Origin: Sphingomonas panacisoli
GTDB taxonomy: Bacteria > Pseudomonadota > Alphaproteobacteria > Sphingomonadales > Sphingomonadaceae
Reading direction: 5' to 3'
DNA length: 64,000 bases
Assembly (NCBI RefSeq): GCF_007859635.1
Contig: NZ_CP042306.1
Coordinates: 2,740,001-2,804,000 of the forward strand
Below, piece after piece: positions 24,418 through 32,952 of this stretch. Each line of letters opens with the position of its first letter. The first letter of the stretch is position 1. The notes under the pieces are model-generated. The model was given only the letters and a program-made list of their open reading frames with translations. It was not told the origin of the DNA and did no database searches. The translations under genes and the position numbers were made by a program.

Positions 24418-25785
24418 TCAATCGGCGCGGATCGGTCCCCAACTCGGGTCCGACCCATCGAACGGGGTGGGCAAGCGGCGCTCGTTGACACCGGTCAGAT
24501 CGACCGACCACAGGTCCGCCACGCCCGATCCGCCCTCGGTCGAGCGAAAGAACATGATGACACGACCGTTGGGCGACCAGCTCGGCGCCTCGTCCTGCCA
24601 GCCGTCGGTCAGCATCTTCTCGCCCCCGCCCGCCGGCGACATGATCCCGACATGGAAACCGCCGCCGATCTTGGTGAAAGCGATCAGATCGCCACGCGGA
24701 CTCCACGCCGGCGTCGCATAGCGGCCGCTGCCGAAGCTGATCCGCTGCTGGTTCGATCCGTCAGCGTTCATCACGTAGAGTTGCTGCGCGCCCGATCGAT
24801 CGCTCTCGAACACGATCCTGGACCCATCGGGCGAATAGCTGCCGCCGGTGTCGATCCCCGGCGAGGTCGTCAGCCGCTGCCACTGCCCGCCGCCCGAGGG
24901 GATGCGGTAGAGGTCGGTATTTCCATTCTGCGCCATCGAGAACAGGATCCACTGTCCGTTCGGCGAAAAGCGCGGGGCGAACGCGAGGCTGACATCGGTG
25001 ACGAGCTTGGTCTGGCGGCCCGAGGCGATGTCGTAGACGTAAATGGTCGGCTTCTTGTCGAGGTACGACAGATACGCGATCCGCCGCTGGTCGCGCGATA
25101 ACGTCGGAGTCAGCACGATTGTCTGGCCGTTGGTCAGGAAACGGCCGTTGAACCCGTCCTGATCCATCAGCGCGAGCCGCTTGACGCGCTTGCCCTTGGG
25201 GCCCGTCTCCGAAACGTAGACGACGCGGCTGTCGAAATACGGCCCCTCGCCGGTCAGCCGGGTATAGACCATGTCGGCGCATTTGTGCGCAGCGCGACGC
25301 CATTCGCCGAACGGCAGGACATAGCCCTGCCGCGCGAGTTCACGCTGCTGCGCAGTGTCGTAGAGGTAGCAGCCGACCGTCAGCGTGCCGTTGCCGTTCG
25401 CGCGGACATAGCCCTGAACCAGCGCCGTCGCGCCGGCGGCGCTCCAGCCGCCATAGTTCGGCGCGGTCGCTTCGGCGAAGGGGACGTTGAGGAGTTGGCC
25501 GGTGCCGAGCGGCTTGAACAGGCCGGAATTTTTGAGGTCGCCGGTGATCACTTCGGCGAGTTGGCGACCGAGCACGTCGGTCGGCCCGGCGGCGGTCGAG
25601 ACCACTTCCGGGGTCGGCATCGGCGGGACCGCGATCCCCATCGGCGCGGAAATGCCACCTTCGACATCGACGACCAACCCGCCGGGAGTCGGCGTGGGCG
25701 TCGGGGCCGGCGCGGTCTGCGCATGGGCGACGGGTGCCAGCAAAGCCAAGGCGAGCAACGGGAGGCGTCGGGTCATAAGTCTCAT
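24418..25785 (-). CDS. tolB: Tol-Pal system translocation protein TolB
   Basis: Periplasmic protein of 455 residues with a signal peptide (RRLPLLALALLAPVAHAQ). An N-terminal domain (about 40-180) is followed by a six-bladed beta-propeller built of TolB repeats such as APRFSPNGQWILFSMAQNGNTDLYRIPSGG and GSYSPDGSRIVFESDRSGAQQLYVMNADG. It binds Pal and TolA. The start overlaps the tolA stop by four bases (ATGA), supporting 25785 over the internal ATG at 25773. Confidence 0.97.
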   Translation of the reverse strand: MRLMTRRLPLLALALLAPVAHAQTAPAPTPTPTPGGLVVDVEGGISAPMGIAVPPMPTPEVVSTAAGPTDVLGRQLAEVITGDLKNSGLFKPLGTGQLLNVPFAEATAPNYGGWSAAGATALVQGYVRANGNGTLTVGCYLYDTAQQRELARQGYVLPFGEWRRAAHKCADMVYTRLTGEGPYFDSRVVYVSETGPKGKRVKRLALMDQDGFNGRFLTNGQTIVLTPTLSRDQRRIAYLSYLDKKPTIYVYDIASGRQTKLVTDVSLAFAPRFSPNGQWILFSMAQNGNTDLYRIPSGGGQWQRLTTSPGIDTGGSYSPDGSRIVFESDRSGAQQLYVMNADGSNQQRISFGSGRYATPAWSPRGDLIAFTKIGGGFHVGIMSPAGGGEKMLTDGWQDEAPSWSPNGRVIMFFRSTEGGSGVADLWSVDLTGVNERRLPTPFDGSDPSWGPIRAD

Positions 25786-26678
25786 CCGGGAAGCTTGTAG
25801 CGGAGCAGGAAATTGCTCCAGCCATTGGGGACGTCATAGAGTTCTGCAGGCAGGCCACGCAGCGGCTGGCAGCCCATGAAGGTCGCAATCGCGCGGTCAT
25901 CGACCTGGCGTTGATAGCGCGCATTGTCGCCGTCGACGCCGTCATGCCCCTCGATCATCGGGCGCGCCGACAGCGTACCGTCGCGGTTGATCCGCAGGCG
26001 GATCGTCACGCGGATGCGTTCGGCACCTGGGCCGGGATTGGTCTGGCGATTGGCGCAGGGCTGGACCTGCTGCTTGATCTTCTGGCCGATATCCATCGCC
26101 GCCGCCGCGCTCATCGTGGCGCCCTGCGGTGTGGCCGACTTCGAGTTGTTCGGCGTCGCGCCGACGCCTTTCATGATCCCCCCAAGTGTCGAGCCCCTGG
26201 TCGTCCGAGCGGTCGAACCCGGGGTCGTACCGCCGCTGCGGCCGACGACTCCGGCCAGCGCGCTCGACGGCGCGGGCCGTGTCTGCGGCTTGGCGGGTTG
26301 CGGGGGAGTCGGCGCGGGCTTTTTCGGCAGCGGCTTGGTAATCTCTGCCGGCTTGGGCGCGGGTGCGACTTCGGCGGGCTTCGGCTTGGCAGGCACGGGT
26401 TGAGGTTCTGGTGCGGGCGCGGCGGGCGCGGCATCCTCCGGCTTGCCCAACTCGGGCGCCTGGCTCTGGGCGGGCGACGTCAAATTCTGCGGCGCGGTCG
26501 CGACCAGTCCGACATCGTCGGCGATCGTCACGTCCATCGGCGCGGGGGGCGGTGGCGGCTTGGGTGGGCTGAGCAGCACGACCGACAGCCCGGCGAGCAG
26601 CACGACATGGATCGCCGCCGACGCGCCGAACTCGATCGCGCGCTTGCGATCGATGGAAGGGGCGGTCGCCGTCGTCAC
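25782..26678 (-). CDS. tolA: TolA-like protein with proline-rich linker
   Basis: Inner-membrane protein of 298 residues that spans the periplasm and couples TolQR energy to TolB and Pal. One N-terminal membrane helix (SAAIHVVLLAGLSVVLL, about 20-36) is followed by a linker of about 110 residues rich in Pro, Ala and Lys, then a C-terminal domain with RIRVTIRLRINRDGTLSARPMI. The linker is proline-rich rather than the long Ala/Lys helix of enterobacterial TolA, so the identification relies on operon position. It overlaps both tolR and tolB by four bases. Confidence 0.88.
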   Translation of the reverse strand: MTTATAPSIDRKRAIEFGASAAIHVVLLAGLSVVLLSPPKPPPPPAPMDVTIADDVGLVATAPQNLTSPAQSQAPELGKPEDAAPAAPAPEPQPVPAKPKPAEVAPAPKPAEITKPLPKKPAPTPPQPAKPQTRPAPSSALAGVVGRSGGTTPGSTARTTRGSTLGGIMKGVGATPNNSKSATPQGATMSAAAAMDIGQKIKQQVQPCANRQTNPGPGAERIRVTIRLRINRDGTLSARPMIEGHDGVDGDNARYQRQVDDRAIATFMGCQPLRGLPAELYDVPNGWSNFLLRYKLPG

Positions 26679-27115
26679 CGCTCCGCCTTGACGTTCGACA
26701 CCAAAGACACGCGGTTGAGCCCGGCGCGGTTGAGGTCGCCCATCACCGCCATCACGCGCCCGTAATCGAGCCCCTTGTCCGCACGCAGCAGCACTTGCGG
26801 CGGCTTGCCGTCGGCATCGCGCTTGGCGGCGATCGTCGCGAGTGCGTCGGGCAACGCCGCCTCGCTCACCTGCTTCTCGTCGAGATAGATCGTCCCGTCG
26901 CGCTCGATCGAGATCGACGTCGGCTTCTTGTCCTGCTCCAGCGCCTTCGCTCGGCTGTCGGGAAGATTGACGGGCACGCCCGCGGTCATCAGCGGCGCGG
27001 TGACCATAAAAATGATCAGCAGCACCAGCATCACGTCCACGAGCGGCGTGACGTTGATATCCGCCATCGGCGCGCGCCGGCCCTTGCCCCGCGCGGAGGG
27101 AAGCGACATCGCCAC
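26675..27115 (-). CDS. tolR: Tol-Pal proton-channel subunit TolR (ExbD family)
   Basis: Inner-membrane protein of 146 residues. APMADINVTPLVDVMLVLLIIFMV holds the single helix with the conserved aspartate used in proton flow; a periplasmic domain follows (SISIERDGTIYLDEKQVSEAALPDALATI). It forms the motor with TolQ, encoded just upstream. It ends with a four-base overlap onto tolA. Confidence 0.96.
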   Translation of the reverse strand: MAMSLPSARGKGRRAPMADINVTPLVDVMLVLLIIFMVTAPLMTAGVPVNLPDSRAKALEQDKKPTSISIERDGTIYLDEKQVSEAALPDALATIAAKRDADGKPPQVLLRADKGLDYGRVMAVMGDLNRAGLNRVSLVSNVKAER

Positions 27116-27116
27116 C

Positions 27117-27809
27117 TTAGCGCTTTGCCTCGAGCTGACGGCTCAACGTCGAGTGGAAGCCGTCGGCGAAGCGGTTCAACCGCGCCTCGATCTGGTTCAC
27201 GCGGTGACTGAAGCGGTTATACGCGATCACGGCGGGGATCGCAGCAAAGAGCCCGATCGCGGTCGCGAACAGCGCTTCGGCAATGCCCGGGCCGACCGTC
27301 ACCAGCGACGTATTCTGCTGCGCCGCGATCGCGGTGAAGGTCGTCATGATACCCCAGACCGTTCCGAACAGCCCAACGAACGGCGCCACCGAGCCGACCG
27401 TCGCGAGGATATTCAGGCGGTCTGCGAGCTTGTCGGTCTCGGCCGCCACCGCCGATCCCATCGCCGTCGCCAGTCGCTCGCGTACGCCGTCGCGATCGAC
27501 GATCCCGCCCGCGGTGGAGCGCCGCCATTCGGTCACGCCGGCGGCAAACACCTTGGCGACGGGCAAGTCGCTGTCGGCTTCGCGCTTGTAGAAGGCGTCG
27601 ATATCGTCGGCCTTCCAGAAATCGCTCTCGAACTTGGCCGTGGTCCTGCGCACGTTCCCAAGTCTTCCGGCCGATCCGATGATGATCGCCCAGGTCCAGA
27701 TGCTCGCGATCAGCAGGCCGCCCATCACGATCTGCACCACGATGTCGGCATGGAGCAGCAGCGCCAGCGGCGAGGTCGAGTTCGGCGAGAGGTCGAAGCT
27801 CCAATTCAT
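27117..27809 (-). CDS. tolQ: Tol-Pal proton-channel subunit TolQ (MotA/TolQ/ExbB family)
   Basis: Inner-membrane protein of 230 residues with three helices: one near the N-terminus (ADIVVQIVMGGLLIASIWTWAIII) and two in the family domain (LNILATVGSVAPFVGLFGTVWGIMTTFTAI and GIAEALFATAIGLFAAIPAVIAYN). The GLFGTVWGI and GIAEAL motifs are diagnostic. With TolR it harvests the proton gradient for outer-membrane constriction. One base separates it from tolR and seven from ybgC. Confidence 0.97.
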   Translation of the reverse strand: MNWSFDLSPNSTSPLALLLHADIVVQIVMGGLLIASIWTWAIIIGSAGRLGNVRRTTAKFESDFWKADDIDAFYKREADSDLPVAKVFAAGVTEWRRSTAGGIVDRDGVRERLATAMGSAVAAETDKLADRLNILATVGSVAPFVGLFGTVWGIMTTFTAIAAQQNTSLVTVGPGIAEALFATAIGLFAAIPAVIAYNRFSHRVNQIEARLNRFADGFHSTLSRQLEAKR

Positions 27810-27816
27810 TGCGTCG

Positions 27817-28275
27817 TCAGTCCCCGTTCCAGATCAGTTTCTCGTACGCCGCCGCCCAGTCGGCGGGCTGCCGCTTCGGCCGCCCGTCGGGAGCGACCAA
27901 TGCCGCAGTCACCTCCGCTTCGGCCAGTGTTTGGGTATCGCGCATGACTCGCTGATGAATGACCACCGCCGCCGCGCGCAGCCGGGTCAGCCGCGAGACC
28001 ACGACCAGCGCATCGTCGAGTTTCGCCGGCTGACGATATTTGATGGTCAGGTCGGACACCGCATAGGCGCCGCCGCCCGCCTCCATCACGCCGCGCTGAT
28101 CGACGCCCACCAGCCGCAGCATGTCCGACCGCGCGCGCTCCATGAAGCGCAGGTAATTGGCGTGATAGACCACGCCCGACAGGTCGGTGTCCTCGAAATA
28201 GACGCGCACCGGGAATCGATGCTCGCGTCCGTCGAAGCGTCCTTCGACGGGCTGATCGGTTGCGACGGCCGTCAT
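27817..28275 (-). CDS. ybgC: Tol-Pal-associated acyl-CoA thioesterase YbgC
   Basis: Hot-dog fold thioesterase of 152 residues. FPVRVYFEDTDLSGVVYHANYLRFMERARSDML carries the catalytic aspartate and the YHANYL signature of the 4-hydroxybenzoyl-CoA thioesterase type. It hydrolyses acyl-CoA or acyl-carrier protein and is usually the first gene of the tol-pal cluster, as here. Promoters for the operon are expected in 28276-28340. Confidence 0.94.
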   Translation of the reverse strand: MTAVATDQPVEGRFDGREHRFPVRVYFEDTDLSGVVYHANYLRFMERARSDMLRLVGVDQRGVMEAGGGAYAVSDLTIKYRQPAKLDDALVVVSRLTRLRAAAVVIHQRVMRDTQTLAEAEVTAALVAPDGRPKRQPADWAAAYEKLIWNGD

Positions 28276-28344
28276 GGTTAAGGCTCTAACGGCTGGCGGC
28301 GGCGAGGCAAACTCATTTGATCTCGCATTTTGCCCCTTGCATCG

Positions 28345-28381
28345 ATGTAACCCATGGGTTACATGTCACCTATAAGTTACA
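28345..28381. promoter_or_regulatory. Two adjacent 18-base operator-like palindromes
   Basis: TGTAACCCATGGGTTACA (28346-28363) is perfectly symmetric, and with its flanking bases the symmetry covers 20 bases. It is followed at once by TGTCACCTATAAGTTACA (28364-28381), identical at 14 of 18 positions including both TGT/ACA ends. They lie 12 bases before the start of the membrane protein/XRE gene pair, where a self-regulating XRE repressor would bind. TATAAG in the second copy could be a -10 element. Confidence 0.7.
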
Positions 28382-28393
28382 GGGATCACGACC

Positions 28394-28837
28394 ATGACCG
28401 ACGCCGAAACCGCCGACCGTCTCGTCCACCGCCGCGCCCGGATGATGCCGGCGCTGGCGGCGATGTTCGTCGCACAACAGGCGAGCTATTTCACGGGCAC
28501 GCGCATGGACGAGGGAACGCGGTTGGTGAATTATGTCGCGATCGCCGGCTTTCTGGCATTGTCGATCGTGTTGCTGGTTGGATTGGCGGGCTTCGACGGG
28601 TTCAAAAGCGCTCAGGTCCGCGCGCTGACCAACGACGAAAACACCCGCGCCAATCGCGCCGATGCGCTTCGTTTCGGCTTCCTCGCGACGATGATCGCCG
28701 CCCTAGCGCTGTATGTCCTGTCGCTGTTCGAGCCGCTGGGCGCGCGCGAGGCGATCCATGTGCTGATGACGGCCGGCATCGCCGTCGCGCTGCTGCGGTT
28801 CGGGATGCTGGAGCGCCGCGCGCTGAAGGATGGCTGA
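28394..28837 (+). CDS. Membrane protein paired with an XRE regulator
   Basis: Protein of 147 residues with about four hydrophobic helices in two halves (AMFVAQQASYF, VAIAGFLALSIVLLVGLAG, FGFLATMIAALALYVLSLF, VLMTAGIAVALLRFGML). The same small membrane protein next to a short XRE regulator is seen in other proteobacteria, but its role is unknown to me. It overlaps the XRE gene by eight bases, so the two are co-translated. Operator-like palindromes precede it. Confidence 0.8.
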   Translation: MTDAETADRLVHRRARMMPALAAMFVAQQASYFTGTRMDEGTRLVNYVAIAGFLALSIVLLVGLAGFDGFKSAQVRALTNDENTRANRADALRFGFLATMIAALALYVLSLFEPLGAREAIHVLMTAGIAVALLRFGMLERRALKDG

Positions 28838-29036
28838 GGAACTGCGCAACACCTTGCGGGACGAACGCGCGCGGTTGGGCTGGACCCAGGCCGAGCTGGC
28901 CGAGCGCGTCGGCGTGAGCCGCAAGACGATCAACACCGTCGAGAACGGCGTGTTCGTGCCGTCGACCGTGCTCGCGCTCAAGCTGGCGGCGGCGATCGGC
29001 AAGCCGGTCGAGGGGCTGTTCTGGCTAATCGAATAG
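28830..29036 (+). CDS. Small XRE-family helix-turn-helix regulator
   Basis: Protein of 68 residues made almost wholly of one HTH_3 domain: [51 protein letters not shown]. It probably binds as a dimer and represses its own operon at 28345-28381. It overlaps the preceding membrane gene by eight bases, and its last 12 bases overlap the end of convergent ruvB. Confidence 0.93.
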   Translation: MAEELRNTLRDERARLGWTQAELAERVGVSRKTINTVENGVFVPSTVLALKLAAAIGKPVEGLFWLIE

Positions 29037-30047
29037 TCCGTCCTGCGTGGTAACAGGCGGGTTCAGTCCAAGATGCTTCCAGCCGCTAGCGTTCAGGCAG
29101 CGCCCCCGCGCCGTCCGCGCCACAAGGCCGAGCTGGATCAGATACGGCTCGATCACTTCCTCGATCGTGTCGCGCGGTTCGCTGAGGCCGGCGGCCAGCG
29201 TTTCCACCCCAACCGGCCCGCCGCGATAGATGTCGGCGATCATCGTCAGATAGCGCCGGTCCATCGCGTCGAGCCCAAGCTTGTCCACCTCGAGCCGAGT
29301 CAGCGCGGTGTCGGCCGCCTCGGCATCGACCGTCTCGCGTCCCGCGACATTGGCGAAGTCGCGCACCCGGCGCAGCAGTCGCCCGGCGATGCGCGGCGTC
29401 CCCCGCGCGCGCCGCGCGATCTCCTGCGCACCGTCGGGGGCGACATGGAGGTCGAGAAGATTGGCGGCACGCGTCACGACCTTTTCCAGCTCGTCGACGG
29501 TATAGAAATTGAGCCGCACCGGAATGCCGAACCGGTCGCGCAGCGGCGTCGTTAGCAGCCCCTGCCGCGTCGTCGCGCCGACCAGCGTAAAGCGCGGCAA
29601 GTCGATCCGCACGCTTCGCGCCGACGGCCCCTCGCCGATCATCAGGTCGAGCGCACGATCCTCCATCGCGGGATACAGCACTTCCTCGACGGCGGGTTGG
29701 AGCCGGTGGATCTCGTCGATGAACAGCACGTCGCCGTCCTCGAGGTTGGTCAGCAATGCCGCGAGGTCGCCCGACTTGGCGATGACGGGGCCGGACGTCG
29801 CGCGGAACCCCACCCCCATCTCGCGCGCGATGATCTGCGCGAGCGTCGTCTTGCCCAGCCCCGGCGGCCCGAAGAACAGCACATGGTCGAGCGCATCGCC
29901 GCGCGCCTTGGCGGCCGAAATGAACACCCGCAGATTCTCGCGCGCCGCCTTCTGCCCCACGAACTCGTCGAGCGTCTTGGGCCTGAGCGCGGCATCGGCG
30001 TCGTCGGCACGCCGAGCGGCGGTGAGCAGGCGGTCGGGATCGTCCAT
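29025..30047 (-). CDS. ruvB: Holliday junction branch-migration ATPase RuvB
   Basis: AAA+ motor of 340 residues that drives branch migration with RuvA. Walker A is GPPGLGKT (60-67) and Walker B is DEIH (111-114). [18 protein letters not shown] and the C-terminal winged-helix region ([31 protein letters not shown]) are typical. Unusually, it is separated from ruvA and ruvC by three unrelated genes on the same strand. Confidence 0.97.
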   Translation of the reverse strand: MDDPDRLLTAARRADDADAALRPKTLDEFVGQKAARENLRVFISAAKARGDALDHVLFFGPPGLGKTTLAQIIAREMGVGFRATSGPVIAKSGDLAALLTNLEDGDVLFIDEIHRLQPAVEEVLYPAMEDRALDLMIGEGPSARSVRIDLPRFTLVGATTRQGLLTTPLRDRFGIPVRLNFYTVDELEKVVTRAANLLDLHVAPDGAQEIARRARGTPRIAGRLLRRVRDFANVAGRETVDAEAADTALTRLEVDKLGLDAMDRRYLTMIADIYRGGPVGVETLAAGLSEPRDTIEEVIEPYLIQLGLVARTARGRCLNASGWKHLGLNPPVTTQDGLFD

Positions 30048-30109
30048 CGATCCGTTCCCTACCTGTTCACCACCGTCCGTGTCGAGCGATCAACGCGATT
30101 CCGCCGCGT

Positions 30110-30700
30110 TCAATAGAAGGCGCCGTAGATCACATCGACGATCCGCCGCGTCCGAATCTGTACCAACAACAGATCGGGTCCATAGCGCACCCAGCGATAG
30201 CCCGCGGCCGGCGGAGCCAGCCCCATTTCCCACCACGAATCGTAATAATAGGGCGTCGCGAAAAACAGCCGCGGCAGGAACAGGCCGATCGCCCAGCGGC
30301 GATAGGCCCAGCCGGTAGGATAGGACCAGCCCGGACGATGGATCGGCCGGAAATTGGGCGGCTTGCCCGCGCCGGGGCGCCACGGCTTCGGCGGCTTGGG
30401 CGGGCGCGGCAGCGGCGGCTTCGGCCGGACGGGTCCGGGCTTGGGCGGCTGGATCGCGGGGCCGCCGGTGCCGGGTGGCCGAGGACGCGGCGGCTGCGGC
30501 TTGGGCGGTTGCGGCTTCGGCGGCTGAATCGCCGGTCCACCGGTTCCCGGTCTGGGCGGCTGAATCGCGGGACCGCCACCGGGTCTGTCGGGGCGCCCGG
30601 GCCTGTCCGGCGGCCTTTGCGGGCCGGCCTGACCGTAAGCCAGCGCAATGTCTGGAACGATCAGCGACATACCGGCCGCCACCAAGAGAAACCGCTTCAT
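30110..30700 (-). CDS. RcnB-family periplasmic protein with proline-rich region
   Basis: Protein of 196 residues with a signal peptide (MKRFLLVAAGMSLIVPDIALA). A long Pro/Gly region carries three GGPAIQPP[RK]P repeats and many PxP units (about 35-115). The C-terminal AGYRWVRYGPDLLLVQIRTRRIVDVIYGAF is the RcnB-like motif found in proteins tied to nickel and cobalt homeostasis. The Pro-rich insert is far longer than in Escherichia coli RcnB. Metal function is inference from the motif. Between ruvB and a GFA gene, same strand. Confidence 0.82.
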   Translation of the reverse strand: MKRFLLVAAGMSLIVPDIALAYGQAGPQRPPDRPGRPDRPGGGPAIQPPRPGTGGPAIQPPKPQPPKPQPPRPRPPGTGGPAIQPPKPGPVRPKPPLPRPPKPPKPWRPGAGKPPNFRPIHRPGWSYPTGWAYRRWAIGLFLPRLFFATPYYYDSWWEMGLAPPAAGYRWVRYGPDLLLVQIRTRRIVDVIYGAFY

Positions 30701-30774
30701 CCGCCTTCTCCTCTTCTTCCGAGACTCGGAAGGCTACGCCCCGCGCCGACGATGGGCAAGCCGACCAAACGGCA

Positions 30775-31170
30775 TCAGTCGTACCGATCGATCCCTTCGC
30801 CGACGATCTCGACCCAGGCATGCTTGCGCCCCTCATAGACCGAATAATCGGGCTGCGGGAACGTCGGGTCGGCGAATGCGCCGACCGCCACCGCGACGAG
30901 ATCGGGCTGGGCCGGGAGCTTGTAGAACACGTTGGAGCCGCAGGTTGGACAAAAATACATGTCGCCCTGCCCGCCTTCATCGCCGAAGCGCGTCCAATGC
31001 CGCGCCTCGCCGGTGATCGTAACGCGCTCGATCAGAAAGCGCGCCTGCGCGGCGAACGAGCTGCCTGACCGACGCTGACAATCTAGGCAATGGCACACCG
31101 AGATGCGCACCGGATCGCCTTCGCATTCGATCGCGAGTTGACCGCACTGGCAGGTCGCGCGGCGGGTCAC
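30775..31170 (-). CDS. GFA family (glutathione-dependent formaldehyde-activating-like) protein
   Basis: Zinc-binding protein of 131 residues. CQCGQLAIECEG, CHCLDCQRRSGSSFAAQA and FCPTCGSNVFYKL provide the cysteine pairs of the Mss4-like GFA fold. Members were linked to glutathione and formaldehyde, but most have no proven activity. The start is GTG at 31170, overlapping the DUF4337 stop by four bases (GTGA); the open frame to 31224 overlaps that gene and is rejected. Confidence 0.9.
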   Translation of the reverse strand: MTRRATCQCGQLAIECEGDPVRISVCHCLDCQRRSGSSFAAQARFLIERVTITGEARHWTRFGDEGGQGDMYFCPTCGSNVFYKLPAQPDLVAVAVGAFADPTFPQPDYSVYEGRKHAWVEIVGEGIDRYD

Positions 31171-31724
31171 CCGAGCAACCCGCTCAACACCGCCGGATGG
31201 AAGCCCCAGCCGAAGAACCCGCATAATCCCATGAAAATCCCGAATCCCCCAAAGCCCCAGGCGACGACGAGCAGCCAGCCGGCTTCGGCCAGCGCGGCAA
31301 CCGCCGCGATCGAGATGGCGGTGGAAATCGCGGCGTCGCTCGCGTCGAATTGATCGTCGTGGATGTTGAGTGCGTCGTAGAGGTCCGACTGCGCCTTGGC
31401 GTCGGCCGCGAGCTGAGGAGTCTTGGCGATGTATTTGGCGATCTCCGCGTCATAGGCGGCCAATGTCGGCTCGGCCTTGGCGGGATCGGCGGCTAGCAAG
31501 GCGATCTGCGTCCGCGCTGCCTCGACGATATGCAGTTTCGTCCGCGCCGCCTGATATTCGTTCCACTTGTCGATCGACGACGCCTGCGCCTGCGCCATCG
31601 CCTGGACGACGTTGCCGTCCTTGATCCCGCACAGCCCCATGAAGACCGACAGGATGACGACGGTGATCGCGACGAGGCTGTTGAGGCGCTTGTCCTTGGC
31701 TTCGGCGCTGACGTCGATGTCCAT
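31167..31724 (-). CDS. DUF4337 family membrane protein
   Basis: Protein of 185 residues. An N-terminal helix (NSLVAITVVILSVFMGLCGI) is followed by a long helical region (AQAQASSIDKWNEYQAARTKLHIVEAARTQIALLA...), probably coiled-coil, and two C-terminal helices (AAISTAISIAAVAALAEAGWLLVVAWGFGGFGIFMGLCGF). This matches DUF4337. Function unknown. It starts 11 bases after ruvA ends and is coupled to the GFA gene. Confidence 0.88.
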   Translation of the reverse strand: MDIDVSAEAKDKRLNSLVAITVVILSVFMGLCGIKDGNVVQAMAQAQASSIDKWNEYQAARTKLHIVEAARTQIALLAADPAKAEPTLAAYDAEIAKYIAKTPQLAADAKAQSDLYDALNIHDDQFDASDAAISTAISIAAVAALAEAGWLLVVAWGFGGFGIFMGLCGFFGWGFHPAVLSGLLG

Positions 31725-31735
31725 CTATTGCTCCC

Positions 31736-32329
31736 TCACTTCGCCGCCTTGCGCAGCGCCAGCCGGACCAGCGCGTCGAGACTGGCGCCCGCGCCCAACT
31801 CCTCTTCCGCCGCACCGACCGCGGCATTGGCTTCGGCCGGACGAAAGCCGAGATTGAGCAGCGCCGACACCGCGTCCGACGCCGCGCCGCTCGCCGCCGC
31901 CACTGGGGTGACCGTGCCCGGGATCACGCCGCCGACCTTGTCCTTCAATTCGCGGACGATGCGCTCGGCGAGCTTGGGACCGACGCCGTTGGCGCGCGCC
32001 ACCATCGCCTTGTCCTGCGCCGCGACCGCGCGGACCAGATCGGCCGGATCGAGCACCGAGAGGATCGCCAGCGCGACGCGGGCGCCAACGCCCTGCACGC
32101 CGGTCAGCATCACGAACGCATCGCGCTCGTCGGGCCGGGCGAAGCCGACGAGGCGGATCGAATCCTCCGACACCAGCATTTCGGTGAACAGGGTCGCCGC
32201 CTCGCCGATCGGGCCGATCGCGGCCAGCGTCTTGGCCGACGCGCCGACCAGGTAACCGACCCCGCCGACATCGATCACCGCATGGTCGATGCCGGTCGCG
32301 GCGAGCACGCCTTTCAGGTGAGCGATCAC
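31736..32329 (-). CDS. ruvA: Holliday junction branch-migration protein RuvA
   Basis: Junction-binding protein of 197 residues that holds four-way DNA and recruits RuvB. The N-terminal OB fold ([27 protein letters not shown]), the helix-hairpin-helix motifs ([17 protein letters not shown] and [19 protein letters not shown]) and the C-terminal RuvB-binding domain ([19 protein letters not shown]) are in order. The start is GTG at 32329. Reading on to an upstream ATG would translate the 23-base repeat at 32344. Confidence 0.96.
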   Translation of the reverse strand: MIAHLKGVLAATGIDHAVIDVGGVGYLVGASAKTLAAIGPIGEAATLFTEMLVSEDSIRLVGFARPDERDAFVMLTGVQGVGARVALAILSVLDPADLVRAVAAQDKAMVARANGVGPKLAERIVRELKDKVGGVIPGTVTPVAAASGAASDAVSALLNLGFRPAEANAAVGAAEEELGAGASLDALVRLALRKAAK

Positions 32330-32343
32330 GGCGCGACCGGGCC

Positions 32344-32366
32344 TAAGTTGACACCAGGTTGACACT
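32344..32366. repeat. 23-base repeat, copy 2 (exact match to 11289-11311)
   Basis: Reads TAAGTTGACACC then AGGTTGACACT on the plus strand, two near-identical GTTGACAC units. It lies in the ruvC-ruvA gap, 15 bases before the ruvA start, in the opposite orientation to copy 1. Confidence 0.8.
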
Positions 32367-32464
32367 GGCGCGCCTGTTTTCGCCGGTCGCTCGCCAAGGT
32401 CAGGGAAATGCTGATCCGCATGCGCGGGACGTAACCGGAACGCGGTCGAGTAGGAAAGCGAAAT

Positions 32465-32950
32465 TCAGCCCAGCCGACGCGCCGACGCGAGATGATGCGC
32501 GTGGCAGATCGCGACCGCGAGGGCGTCGGCCGCATCGGCGCCGGCGATCTTCACGCCGGGCAGTAGGCGGGCAACCATGGCGTGGACTTGCGGTTTTTCC
32601 GCATTGCCGACGCCGACGACCGCCTTCTTGACCAGACGGGCGGCATATTCGCCAGGCTCGATCCCCGCCCGCGCCACCGCGAGCAGCACGACGCCGCGCG
32701 CCTGGCCGAGCTTGAGCGTCGATTGCGGGTTGGTGTTGACGAACACTTCCTCGACCGCCGCAGCGCCAGGCGCATGATCGGCGATCAGCGCCGCAAGCTG
32801 GCTGTCGAGGTGCGACAGCCGCCGCGCGAGGCTTTCCTTCACGTCGGTCTTCAGCTGGCCGTTGGCGAGGTGCGACAGCCGGTTGCCCTCGGCGCGGATC
32901 AGCCCCCAGCCGGTCGTGCCGAGGCCGGGGTCGAGACCAAGGATGATCAT
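32465..32950 (-). CDS. ruvC: Holliday junction resolvase RuvC
   Basis: Endonuclease of 161 residues that cuts four-way junctions. RNase H-like fold with acidic catalytic residues: [15 protein letters not shown] (first Asp), [23 protein letters not shown] (Glu) and [17 protein letters not shown] (the two last Asp). Followed by ruvA on the same strand across 135 bases that hold the 23-base repeat. Upstream are a paired inverted repeat and yebC, the usual yebC-ruvC order. Confidence 0.97.
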   Translation of the reverse strand: MIILGLDPGLGTTGWGLIRAEGNRLSHLANGQLKTDVKESLARRLSHLDSQLAALIADHAPGAAAVEEVFVNTNPQSTLKLGQARGVVLLAVARAGIEPGEYAARLVKKAVVGVGNAEKPQVHAMVARLLPGVKIAGADAADALAVAICHAHHLASARRLG

Positions 32951-32952
32951 GA

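Noticed and set aside
32330..32365. RuvA start at an upstream ATG
   Set aside because: This would translate the 23-base repeat. RuvA proteins begin at the MIAHLKG position, here GTG 32329.
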